From positions 1-20,265 of the forward strand of contig JBQTJN010000053.1 in NCBI GenBank assembly GCA_052387095.1: 20,265 nt of DNA, written 5' to 3'. Made by a program: the position numbers and the translations under genes. Of the stretch, positions 13,722 to 20,265 are shown piece after piece (the first letter of the stretch is position 1; each line of letters begins with the position of its first letter). The notes under the pieces were generated by a model. That model saw only the letters and a program-made list of their open reading frames with translations. It did not search any database and had not been told where the DNA came from. Source of the DNA: JBQTJN01 sp052387095. GTDB lineage: Bacteria > Pseudomonadota > Alphaproteobacteria > Micavibrionales > Micavibrionaceae.

Positions 13722-14908
13722 GCTGCTAAAGCCGTAATGCCGGGCAGCCTCTTGCCCTCCAACCATTCCAGGAATGCGCCGCCTGCCGATGATATGTAGG
13801 TGAATTTTTCGGTGACGCCTGCATTTTCCAACGCCGCAACCGTATCACCGCCGCCTGCGACGCTGACGCATTCGCCTTTGGATGTTTTTGCGGCTACGAT
13901 TTCTGCCAGTGCGTTTGTGCCCTTATCGAAGGGCTTGATTTCAAACACGCCCATCGGCCCATTCCAGACAATAGTTTTACAAAGATCGATTTTTTTGCCG
14001 ATGTAATCCAGCGTTTGTGGACCGACATCGATGGCCATTTTATCGGACGGGATGGCCAGGCTGGAAACGGTTTGAATATCGGCCTTGCCGCTGATTTCAG
14101 AAACAACGACGGAATCAATAGGCAGGATGATTTCGCAGCTATTTTCTTCCGCGATTTTTATGATCTTGCGGGCTTCATCGGCCATGGATTTTTCGCACAA
14201 GGAGTTGCCGATATCGGCACCTTTCGCATAAAGAAACGTATTCGCCATGCCGCCGCCGAGAATAAGATAATCGACTTTTGTGACGAGATTGTTAAGCACG
14301 GCGAGCTTGGTCGATATTTTGGAGCCGCCCGTGATGGCCGCGACCGGCTTTTGCGGGCTGCCCAGCGCCTGGTCGAGTGCGTTGAGTTCTTCTTCCATCA
14401 GCAACCCAGCAGCGGAAGGAAGCATATGTGCGAGGCCTTCGGTCGAGGCATGGGCGCGGTGCGCGGCGGAGAAAGCATCATTGATGTAAATATCGCCAAG
14501 CACGGCGAGGCTTTTGGCAAAGCTCTCGTCATTCGCCTCCTCCCCTTTATAAAAACGAACATTTTCCAGAAGCGCGACTTCGCCGACCAATAAATTCTGC
14601 GAAAGGGTCATGGCTTTCGGTCCTATACAGTCGGGCGAAAAGCGCACTTCCGTATCCCAGGCTTTTTCCAGCGCGGGAAGCATGAAGGCCAGCGACATTT
14701 GTGGGTTCTGCTCTCCTTCCGGGCGCCCGAAATGGGAAATGACCAGTGTTTTCGCGCCTTCTTTGCGCAAATAATCAATCGTGGGTTTCAGGCGTTCGAT
14801 GCGGGTCATATCGGTGATTCTGCCGTGCACGGCCGGGACATTCAGATCGGCGCGCAGTAGCACGCGCTTGTTCTTGAGGTTGATATCTTTCAGAGATTTG
14901 AAGCGCAT
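13718..14908 (-). CDS. pgk: Phosphoglycerate kinase
   Basis: Pgk transfers phosphate between 1,3-bisphosphoglycerate and ADP in glycolysis and gluconeogenesis. The 396-residue length is normal. Visible are KRVLLRADLNVP near residues 14-25, the HFGRPEG loop, LENVRFYKGEEAND, the NDAFSAAHRAHAST segment, ITGGSKISTKL, LGGGMANTFL, the VWNGPMGVFE stretch, and SVAGGGDTVAALE with SAGGAFLEWLEGK near the end (nucleotide site). The start ATG directly abuts the stop of the proline iminopeptidase gene (TAA-ATG), so translation is likely coupled. It is the last gene of a three-gene minus-strand run. Confidence 0.98.
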   Translation of the reverse strand: MRFKSLKDINLKNKRVLLRADLNVPAVHGRITDMTRIERLKPTIDYLRKEGAKTLVISHFGRPEGEQNPQMSLAFMLPALEKAWDTEVRFSPDCIGPKAMTLSQNLLVGEVALLENVRFYKGEEANDESFAKSLAVLGDIYINDAFSAAHRAHASTEGLAHMLPSAAGLLMEEELNALDQALGSPQKPVAAITGGSKISTKLAVLNNLVTKVDYLILGGGMANTFLYAKGADIGNSLCEKSMADEARKIIKIAEENSCEIILPIDSVVVSEISGKADIQTVSSLAIPSDKMAIDVGPQTLDYIGKKIDLCKTIVWNGPMGVFEIKPFDKGTNALAEIVAAKTSKGECVSVAGGGDTVAALENAGVTEKFTYISSAGGAFLEWLEGKRLPGITALAA

Positions 14909-15901
14909 TTAAAGCCTTTTGAAATTTTCCGTTGCTTCAACTAGCCGGGAGCGAAGGGGAGGGTCAAGAGCTGAATGCCCGGCATCCGGAACAATCACGT
15001 AATCAGCCTCGGGCCAAAGCTGGTGCAACCTGTGCGCCGTGGCGATCGGGCAGATCACATCGTAGCGCCCGTGCACGATCACGGCCGGGATGGAACGGAT
15101 GGCATCGATCTTATGCAGCAGGCTGTTTTCCGGTGCGATGACCTCGTGCTTGAAATAATGTGCTTCGATACGGGCCAAGGCGAGCGCGTGCTGTTTCTGG
15201 TCCTCGGTCGTGATGGTTTCGTAATTTGCGAGCAGGGAGGAGCAGGCGCTTTCATACAGGCTCCAGTGAATGCCGGCCTCCATCGCCTGTTTTTCATTGG
15301 GGCCGGTGAGGCGTTTATAATACGCATCCAATAAATCACCGCGTTCTGCTTCGGGAATGATCGAGACGAATTGTTCCCAGACTTCCGGGAAAATATTACG
15401 AATGCCATTCAGGAACCAGTCATTTTCCGATTGTTCGTTGAGAAATATGCCACGCAGAGCGAGGCTGATGCAACGCTCTGGGTGCTGCGTGGCATACATA
15501 AGAGCGAGAGTGGAACCCCACGAGCCACCGAATATGTGCCAGCGTTCGATGCCAAGGTGTTTGCGCAGGACTTCCATATCCTGCACCAGAAGCGTGGATG
15601 TATTGTTGCGCAGTTCGCCGAGGGGGTGTGAACGTCCGGCGCCGCGCTGATCGTAAATAACAATGCGGTAATGAGCGGGATCGAAAAAGCGCCGGTGCAT
15701 TGGCGTGGCGCCTGCGCCGGGGCCGCCATGCAGCAATACAACCGGCACGCCTTCCGGATTGCCGCTTTGCTCCCAGTATAAATTGTGAATTTCATCAACA
15801 GCGAGGAAGCCGGTCGAATAAGGTGCAATCGCCGGGAACAGATCATTCAGCGGCGGGCGTCGCGGTGTTTCATTCACGCGGTCTTTTGGTTTTGCTGTCA
15901 T
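14909..15901 (-). CDS. pip: Proline iminopeptidase (alpha/beta hydrolase, family S33)
   Basis: The enzyme removes N-terminal proline from peptides. The 330-residue product shows the oxyanion segment LLHGGPGAG (57-64), the YDQRGAGRSHP motif typical of this family, and the nucleophile elbow GGSWGS with Ser127. The rest of the triad is Asp281 (HGRYDVICP) and His309 (DAGHSALDP). Length matches the family (about 310-330), and no signal peptide is seen. The N-terminal 20 residues are charged and variable. The ATG overlaps the stop of the upstream nuclease-fold gene as ATGA, and pgk follows with no gap. Confidence 0.95.
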   Translation of the reverse strand: MTAKPKDRVNETPRRPPLNDLFPAIAPYSTGFLAVDEIHNLYWEQSGNPEGVPVVLLHGGPGAGATPMHRRFFDPAHYRIVIYDQRGAGRSHPLGELRNNTSTLLVQDMEVLRKHLGIERWHIFGGSWGSTLALMYATQHPERCISLALRGIFLNEQSENDWFLNGIRNIFPEVWEQFVSIIPEAERGDLLDAYYKRLTGPNEKQAMEAGIHWSLYESACSSLLANYETITTEDQKQHALALARIEAHYFKHEVIAPENSLLHKIDAIRSIPAVIVHGRYDVICPIATAHRLHQLWPEADYVIVPDAGHSALDPPLRSRLVEATENFKRL

Positions 15902-16707
15902 TTCTGCATGATCTCCAGCGCTTCAGGGTGATCGATCTCAATCACGGGGCCGTTATATTCCTGGATAAAGCCGCGCACGCGCACGGTTTTCTGGGTCATC
16001 TGCAGCAGATCGATTTTCCGTTTTGAAAACGCGCGCTTGTTTTCCGGCGCAATGGAAACCGTGAAATCGTTGCGCCAGTCGGGGCCGAAATTGAGATAAA
16101 CGCGGTTATTTTTTATAGCGGCACTCTGGATTTTGCCCTGTACGATGCCGGCGCTGCCGATTTGGTCGCCTGCCTTTTCAGCGGTCAGAATTTTGAATTT
16201 ATCCTTGGTCCAGATGCCGGATTTTTCAGCGCGGGCGATTTCTTCCAGAATAAGCATCTGTTGCGCCATCTGCGGGTTGGCTGCGCTTGTGCGCGTGCGG
16301 GCGAGCCCGAGGATGATCATGCTGCCTTCGACCCAGGCATTATCCGACTGGCGCTCGATTTGCGCAATTTTATGTCCCATGCGGTTGAGGCGGCCCGCGT
16401 CTTCTTTTTTAGTCTGGTAGATATTAACGGTTTTTCCTTCCAGCATGTCCTTGAGGATTTTCAGCGCGGCGAGGGAGAATTCACCGGGATCGCGCAGGTC
16501 AAAATCCGGGTATTCGATACCGGACAGGCGGATAATGGATTTATCGTCAAGCTGGATGGTTTCAGGGTCTATTACGCTCAGGACCCGGGCACTGGCGGTC
16601 TTTTTAAGTTCTGAAAAATCGCCGGCCGGGAAATCGCCGGCATAAACCGGCGCTGGAGCAATAAAAACGCTGGAAATACACCACAGAAAAGTTAGTATCC
16701 ATTTCAT
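15898..16707 (-). CDS. Secreted staphylococcal-nuclease-fold protein, active site altered
   Basis: From M at 16707 the product has 269 residues and a clear signal peptide, with a cut likely after VYA (residue 23). A longer frame back to 16815 lacks this feature. Residues 38-170 resemble the thermonuclease (SNase) domain: SARVLSVIDPETIQL, IRLSGIEYPD, the MGHKIAQI segment and EEIARAEKSGIW. Of the catalytic set, the first arginine is kept (R60), while the acidic pair reads E65/D68 in place of the usual Asp/Glu. The second arginine (usual YGR) appears to be H112. It may bind nucleic acid without cutting it, or cut weakly. The C-terminal 90 residues have an OB-like VRGFIQEYNGPVIEI stretch. The start codon overlaps that of the divergent M48 gene. 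Confidence 0.8.
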   Translation of the reverse strand: MKWILTFLWCISSVFIAPAPVYAGDFPAGDFSELKKTASARVLSVIDPETIQLDDKSIIRLSGIEYPDFDLRDPGEFSLAALKILKDMLEGKTVNIYQTKKEDAGRLNRMGHKIAQIERQSDNAWVEGSMIILGLARTRTSAANPQMAQQMLILEEIARAEKSGIWTKDKFKILTAEKAGDQIGSAGIVQGKIQSAAIKNNRVYLNFGPDWRNDFTVSIAPENKRAFSKRKIDLLQMTQKTVRVRGFIQEYNGPVIEIDHPEALEIMQK

Positions 16708-18178
16708 GATAAACACAGATTGGACTTTTTTAAGAGGTTTTTGCAAGGTCTTGTTTGCGGCAGCCCTAGCCCTGCCATTTCTTGCCGCCTGCAGCACCAA
16801 CCCCGCCACGGGCAAATCCCAGTTTGACGGGCTTATGCCGGAATCACAGGAGTCGCAGGTGGGTGCCGGCGAGCACGAAAAAATCGCGCAGGAATTCGGT
16901 TTTTATGAAGATGCCGCGCTGAATGCCTATGTGCGTGATGTGGCGCAAAAGGTCACCCGCGATACCGAGCGCGCCAACGTTAATTACCAGGTTTATATCG
17001 TCGACAGCCCGATCGTGAATGCCTTCGCGCTGCCGGGCGGATATCTGTATGTATCGCGGGGGCTGCTGGCGCTGGCGAATAGCGAGGCTGAGTTGGCTGC
17101 GGTTCTTGCCCACGAAACCGGCCACGTCACCGCACGCCATTCGGCGGAGCGTTATTCGCACGGTGTGATGACATCGATCGGCGCCTCGATCTTGTCAGCG
17201 GCCGTCAATGCACCTGGGTTATCGGAAGCGGTGGGGCTTGGCTCTAATCTTTATATGAGTTCCTATTCGCGCACGCAGGAGAACGAGGCGGATACGCTTG
17301 GCCTGCGTTACATGACGCGCGCGGGGTATGATGCGACGCAGATGTCGTCATTTTTGTCCTCGCTGCAGGCGGAAAGCGCGCTCGAAGGGCAGATCGCCGG
17401 CACACAGGATAATCTGGTCGCGGGATATTTTTCAACGCACCCGGACACGGCAGAACGTGTCAATAAAACCTATGCGGAGGCTGCGCAATATCCAAAAGGC
17501 GGCACGGTCAATAAAGACCGTCATTTGCAGGCCATCAACGGTATGATTTACGGCGACAGCCCGCGGCACGGTTTTGTGCGCGGGCAGAATTTCTATCACC
17601 CGGATATGGATTTTACATTTAGCGCGCCTGCGGGTTACCGCATCATCAACCAGAGCGACAAGATCGTGGCGCAAGGTCCGTCCGGCACTGTCGTGTTGTT
17701 TGATGTCGTAAAAGGCAACGGTGATGCTGCTTCATATCTCGCGCAGGAGTGGATGAAAGGTGAAGTACAGGCCGGGGTGGAAAATATTACCGTGAATGGC
17801 ATGAAGGGCGCAACGACGTCCTTTGCCGGAACCGTCAACGGCAAGCCGGCGGATATCAGGCTGGTCGCAATTGAACGCGGCGACGGCAGCTTCGCACGGT
17901 TCCAGGTGGCGACGCCCAAGGGGGTTTCGGGGGCGGAAATGAACGATATTAAGGCGGCCACTTACAGCTTCAGGCGCCTTACCGCCCAGGAGCGGGCGTC
18001 ACTTAAACCGGGGGTTGTGCGGGTTGTGACGGCATCTTCGGGTGATCTTGTGGCTTCGCTCGCGGCGCGGCAATCTCTGGAATCCCGCCGGGAAGAATGG
18101 TTCCGTATCCTGAACGGTCTCGCGCCTGGCCAAGAGGTTGTCCCGGGCCAGCAGTATAAAATTATAACCGCTCCCTAA
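16706..18178 (+). CDS. M48 family metalloprotease, lipoprotein
   Basis: The 490-residue product has a lipoprotein signal ending LAAC, with Cys29 as the lipid anchor, so it should face the periplasm. The zinc site is H136-E-T-G-H140 in AVLAHETGHVTARHS, with E194 in ENEADTLG as third ligand. Other family signs are NAFALPGGYLYVSRGLL and the STHPDTAERV segment. The 200-residue C-terminal part (SAPAGYRIINQ onward) looks like a beta-rich domain, and the end EVVPGQQYKIITAP recalls a LysM-like or fibronectin-type cap. It is longer than YcaL or LoiP and resembles BepA-like proteases in function only by inference (outer-membrane protein quality control). No Shine-Dalgarno is visible before the ATG. Confidence 0.92.
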   Translation: MINTDWTFLRGFCKVLFAAALALPFLAACSTNPATGKSQFDGLMPESQESQVGAGEHEKIAQEFGFYEDAALNAYVRDVAQKVTRDTERANVNYQVYIVDSPIVNAFALPGGYLYVSRGLLALANSEAELAAVLAHETGHVTARHSAERYSHGVMTSIGASILSAAVNAPGLSEAVGLGSNLYMSSYSRTQENEADTLGLRYMTRAGYDATQMSSFLSSLQAESALEGQIAGTQDNLVAGYFSTHPDTAERVNKTYAEAAQYPKGGTVNKDRHLQAINGMIYGDSPRHGFVRGQNFYHPDMDFTFSAPAGYRIINQSDKIVAQGPSGTVVLFDVVKGNGDAASYLAQEWMKGEVQAGVENITVNGMKGATTSFAGTVNGKPADIRLVAIERGDGSFARFQVATPKGVSGAEMNDIKAATYSFRRLTAQERASLKPGVVRVVTASSGDLVASLAARQSLESRREEWFRILNGLAPGQEVVPGQQYKIITAP

Positions 18179-18193
18179 TCTCCCTAATTAAGC

Positions 18194-18277
18194 CGTCATT
18201 GCGAGGAGGCACGAAGTGCCGACGTGGCAATCCACTTTTAAAAAGTGTGGATTGCTTCGCTGACGCTCGCAATGACG
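18194..18277. repeat. CGTCATTGCGAG-family palindromic repeat between M48 and rpoH
   Basis: The outer arms CGTCATTGCGAG (18194-18205) and CTCGCAATGACG (18266-18277) are perfectly inverted. Inside, GCAATCCAC and GTGGATTGC pair, so the whole 84 bases fold into one long hairpin. It fills the gap between two convergent genes (M48 protease and rpoH) and could end transcripts from both sides. The same arm sequence is a familiar dispersed repeat in many proteobacterial genomes. Confidence 0.85.
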
Positions 18278-18287
18278 TTGAAATAAT

Positions 18288-19169
18288 TTAAGCAAACATT
18301 CCGGCACTGTCGTTGCCATACTTGCGCATGGAGATTTTCAACTTGCCCATGGCACGCTGCTCCAACTGGCGAACACGTTCCTTGCTGACACCGAGCGTTT
18401 TGCCGAGATCTTCAAGCGTGACGGCGTCATAACCAAGATGGCGTTCGCGGATGATCGTGCGCTCGCGCTCGGATAAATCATCGAGCGCTTCCTTCAGCCA
18501 TTGGGAACGGGTTTGCGCGTCCTTCATGCCAATAACGATTTCTTCCGGGTTCGGGCCGGTGTCGGGCAGCAGGTTCTGCCATTCATTATCGCCGTCCTCG
18601 CCGATTTTTGCATTCAGGGACTGGTCGGCACCGGCAAAACGGGATTCCATCTGCCGCACTTCATTGATATTGACGTTAAGTTCTTTCGCGATCGCGGCGC
18701 GGCCTTCATCGTCAAGACCTTCACGGCCCGACGCTGTTTCAATGCGCCCGCGCAGGCGGCGCAGGTTGAAGAAGAGGGATTTCTGCGCGGCTGTCGTGCC
18801 GGTGCGGACGATCGACCAGTTGCGCAGGACATAGTCCTGGATCGCAGCGCGAATCCACCACGCGGCATATGTTGAGAAGCGTACATCGCGCTCGGGATCG
18901 AAACGTGACGCGGCCTGCATCAGGCCGACATTGCCTTCCTGGATCAGGTCGCCCATGGGGAGGCCGTAATTGCGGAAACGTGCAGCCATGGCCACCACAA
19001 GCCGTGTATAGGACTGGATCAATTCATTGAGGGCCTTCTGGTCCTGTTTATTGGCCCAGCGGCGGGCGAGGTCCAGTTCATGCTCTTTTTCAAGCATGGG
19101 TGCATTCATGGATGTGCGGATGTAATCCATATTGGCTTTTTGTGTGTGTGGATCGTCGATATGGGCCAT
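18288..19169 (-). CDS. rpoH: RNA polymerase sigma-32 (heat-shock sigma factor)
   Basis: The 293-residue product directs RNA polymerase to heat-shock promoters. Region 2 is visible as LIQSYTRLVVAMAARFRNYG, then LIQEGNVGLMQAASRFDP and RFSTYAAWWIRAAIQDYVLRN (about 50-117). The RpoH-specific box QKSLFFNLR is at 129-137, which separates it from RpoD and RpoS. Region 4 carries the HTH VTLEDLGKTLGVSKERVRQLEQRAMGKL. Length is standard. AGGA sits about 5 bases before the ATG. The leader holds an inverted repeat GGAACGT/ACGTTCC (19196-19223). carD lies upstream in the same direction but is cut off by a terminator. Confidence 0.97.
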   Translation of the reverse strand: MAHIDDPHTQKANMDYIRTSMNAPMLEKEHELDLARRWANKQDQKALNELIQSYTRLVVAMAARFRNYGLPMGDLIQEGNVGLMQAASRFDPERDVRFSTYAAWWIRAAIQDYVLRNWSIVRTGTTAAQKSLFFNLRRLRGRIETASGREGLDDEGRAAIAKELNVNINEVRQMESRFAGADQSLNAKIGEDGDNEWQNLLPDTGPNPEEIVIGMKDAQTRSQWLKEALDDLSERERTIIRERHLGYDAVTLEDLGKTLGVSKERVRQLEQRAMGKLKISMRKYGNDSAGMFA

Positions 19170-19195
19170 TTTATCCTGTCTTTCTTGTGCCTTAA

Positions 19196-19223
19196 GGAAC
19201 GTCCGGTGGGAATGATACGTTCC
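19196..19223 (-). promoter_or_regulatory. Inverted repeat in the rpoH upstream region
   Basis: GGAACGT (19196-19202) and ACGTTCC (19217-19223) are perfectly inverted with a 14-base gap, 27 bases before the rpoH ATG. It could be an operator or a leader hairpin. It does not cover the ribosome site. No convincing promoter was found around it. Confidence 0.35.
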
Positions 19224-19276
19224 GCGGTACTTATATATTCGGAGCCTGAAGGCATTTGGATCACTTCCGAGCCATT

Positions 19277-19305
19277 AAAAAAGCGGGCTCTGGAGAAGCC
19301 CGCTT
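19277..19305 (-). terminator. Intrinsic terminator downstream of carD
   Basis: AAGCGGGCT (19281-19289) and AGCCCGCTT (19297-19305) form nine pairs with a 7-base loop. On the minus strand the stem is followed by six T (19277-19282). It closes the carD transcript before rpoH. Confidence 0.85.
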
Positions 19306-19321
19306 TCGTAAAGTCCTTATT

Positions 19322-19407
19322 TTGTCACCCCCGCGAAGGCGGGGTCTGGCCTTTTTCCGGATCCCCGCCGTGCAGGCTCGCTTATGCTCGCGCCGCGGGG
19401 ATGACAA
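19322..19407 (+). repeat. Dispersed palindromic repeat, GGATCCCCGCCGTGCA family, copy 2 (long form)
   Basis: TTGTCA (19322-19327) and TGACAA (19402-19407) are the outer arms. Inside are a CCCCCGC-GAAG-GCGGGG hairpin and the segment GGATCCCCGCCGTGCA to CGCGGGGATGACA that also occurs at 837-883. It lies just past the carD stop codon, before the carD terminator. Confidence 0.8.
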
Positions 19408-19415
19408 TGTTTATT

Positions 19416-19949
19416 TTATGCGGCTTTCTTGCGTGGCTTGGTAACCGTTTTGGTCATGATGCCTTCGAGTTCGCTGGTCGCGTCGATTTCGCTGATTTTC
19501 TTCACAGCGGCGACTTCGCGGGCCAGACGTTCCAGGGCTGACTGGTAAATCTGACGTTCGCTGTAGGATTGCTCCGTGTCATCGTTGCTGCGCTTGAGGT
19601 CGCGGAGGACTTCAGCAATAGCAATCGGGTCGCCGGAATTGATTTTCATTTCGTATTCCTGCGCGCGACGGCTCCACATGGTGCGGCGGACGCGGGAACG
19701 GCCCTGAAGCGTCTTAAGGGCATCCTGAAGGCGCTCACCCGTGCAGAGTTTGCGGAGGCCGGATGTCTGGGCTTTCTTAACGGGGATCTTGAGGCGCATG
19801 CGGTCCTTGGTAAAGCCGATTGCATAAAGGCGCACTTCCATGCCGCCGATATTCTGCGTTTCCAGACCTTCGATCTGGCCCACGCCGTGCGCGGGATATA
19901 CTACGTAGTCGCCTTTTTTGAAGTTATTTGTGTTGTCGTTGCCAGCCAT
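19416..19949 (-). CDS. CarD/CdnL-family RNA polymerase-binding transcription regulator
   Basis: CarD/CdnL proteins bind the RNA polymerase beta subunit and stabilise open complexes, often at rRNA promoters. The 177-residue product has the N-terminal RNA-polymerase-interaction domain FKKGDYVVYPAHGVGQIEGLE (10-30) and the MRLKIPVKKAQTSGLRKL segment. The helical C-terminal domain includes the WSRRAQEYEMKINSGDPIAIAEVLRDL stretch, in which the family tryptophan and the SGD motif are seen. A Lys/Arg-rich end follows. Length is typical for alphaproteobacterial CdnL. AAGGAAATAAA precedes the ATG. It has its own promoter about 150 bases upstream and a terminator. Confidence 0.95.
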   Translation of the reverse strand: MAGNDNTNNFKKGDYVVYPAHGVGQIEGLETQNIGGMEVRLYAIGFTKDRMRLKIPVKKAQTSGLRKLCTGERLQDALKTLQGRSRVRRTMWSRRAQEYEMKINSGDPIAIAEVLRDLKRSNDDTEQSYSERQIYQSALERLAREVAAVKKISEIDATSELEGIMTKTVTKPRKKAA

Positions 19950-20101
19950 TTTATTTCCTTATCCAATAGTACTGTTACACCGGTACAGGAGCGCCTTCAC
20001 AAACCGGTTTAAGATTGGTCTGTAAGTCTATCTGTTAGATACCAAAAGGGAAGATTTTCAGAGTCTTCGCAGGTGGCGTTCCAATTTCACTTAGGTTGAA
20101 G

Positions 20102-20130
20102 AGCATACCAAAAAATTCGCTAAAATTCAA
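20102..20130 (-). promoter_or_regulatory. Sigma-70-type promoter for carD
   Basis: Minus-strand TTGAAT (20125-20130) and TATGCT (20102-20107) are separated by 17 bases. The predicted start near 20095 gives a leader of about 146 bases. In that leader GAAGA/TCTTC and the two ACCGGT palindromes can pair, so it may be structured. Confidence 0.6.
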
Positions 20131-20265
20131 TAAAATCCGTATAAGGGATTAAAGCTTGGCTGCTCAAGTGGATATGGGCTATACCAAACAGTTTTCTGTA
20201 CGGGGAAAAGCTTATAATCAAAATTAAATTGAGGGAGGCGAGGCGGGATTCGGCGCTTATTAACC
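20131..20265. other. Right-edge region with no gene seen
   Basis: No coding frame of useful length is visible on either strand here. A TATAAT lies on the plus strand at 20213-20218 without a good -35, so a plus-strand gene may begin beyond the window. One of three ATACCAAA repeats (20181-20188) lies here; the others are at 20039 and 20105. Confidence 0.4.

Noticed and set aside
16708..16815. N-terminal extension of the nuclease-fold gene to 16815
   Set aside because: The extra 36 residues lie antisense to the M48 signal peptide and would hide a clear signal peptide that begins at 16707.
1..20265. tRNA, rRNA or prophage genes
   Set aside because: No tRNA cloverleaf, rRNA core sequence, integrase or phage structural gene was recognised in the window.

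Overview
The window reads as a chromosomal core-gene segment of an alphaproteobacterium. The evidence is the ffh-rpsP-rimM-trmD-rplS order, a dapF-mtaB-ftsY operon, RpoH, a CdnL/CarD-family regulator, a DUF2336 protein, a full CtrA-type site (TTAA-N7-TTAA), and three families of short palindromic repeats. The species cannot be named from the sequence. A Rhodospirillales- or Micavibrio-like lineage is a guess.

Layout. 1-142: tail of an unrecognised plus-strand gene, then a bidirectional terminator. 216-4559 (minus): ffh, rpsP, rimM, trmD and rplS, covering SRP targeting, ribosome maturation and translation; rplS also has its own apparent promoter. rimM is remodelled: a DUF559 endonuclease-like domain bounded by inverted palindromic repeats sits upstream of the RimM core and is in frame with it. 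4560-6750: ffh promoter and leader, divergent from a terminated structured RNA (RNA A). An A+T-rich FAD/NAD(P)-binding protein gene follows, then a second RNA (RNA B) of similar architecture. 6751-10290 (plus): a 57-residue small protein, dapF, mtaB (with an in-frame palindromic repeat) and ftsY. 10345-12039 (plus): AMP nucleosidase with an extra N-terminal helix-turn-helix-like segment. Its promoter lies so close to the start codon that the mRNA may be leaderless. 12057-13721: an 84-residue protein (minus) and a DUF2336 protein (plus), diverging from a pair of CtrA-type promoters. 13718-16707 (minus): a nuclease-fold protein, proline iminopeptidase and pgk, packed head to tail. 16706-18178 (plus): an M48 metalloprotease lipoprotein whose start codon overlaps the start codon of the divergent nuclease-fold gene. 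18194-19949 (minus): rpoH and carD with repeats and a terminator. 19950-20265: carD promoter and a long leader, with no gene seen.

How the genes connect. Both protein GTPases of the SRP pathway (Ffh, FtsY) are here, in separate operons. RimM, bS16, TrmD and bL19 form the classic translation cluster. RpoH and CarD are global transcription regulators at the right end. The least ordinary parts are the repeat-bounded DUF559 cassette fused to RimM, the pair of related terminated RNAs, the HTH-AMP nucleosidase with a palindrome in its promoter spacer, and the divergent CtrA-type promoters.
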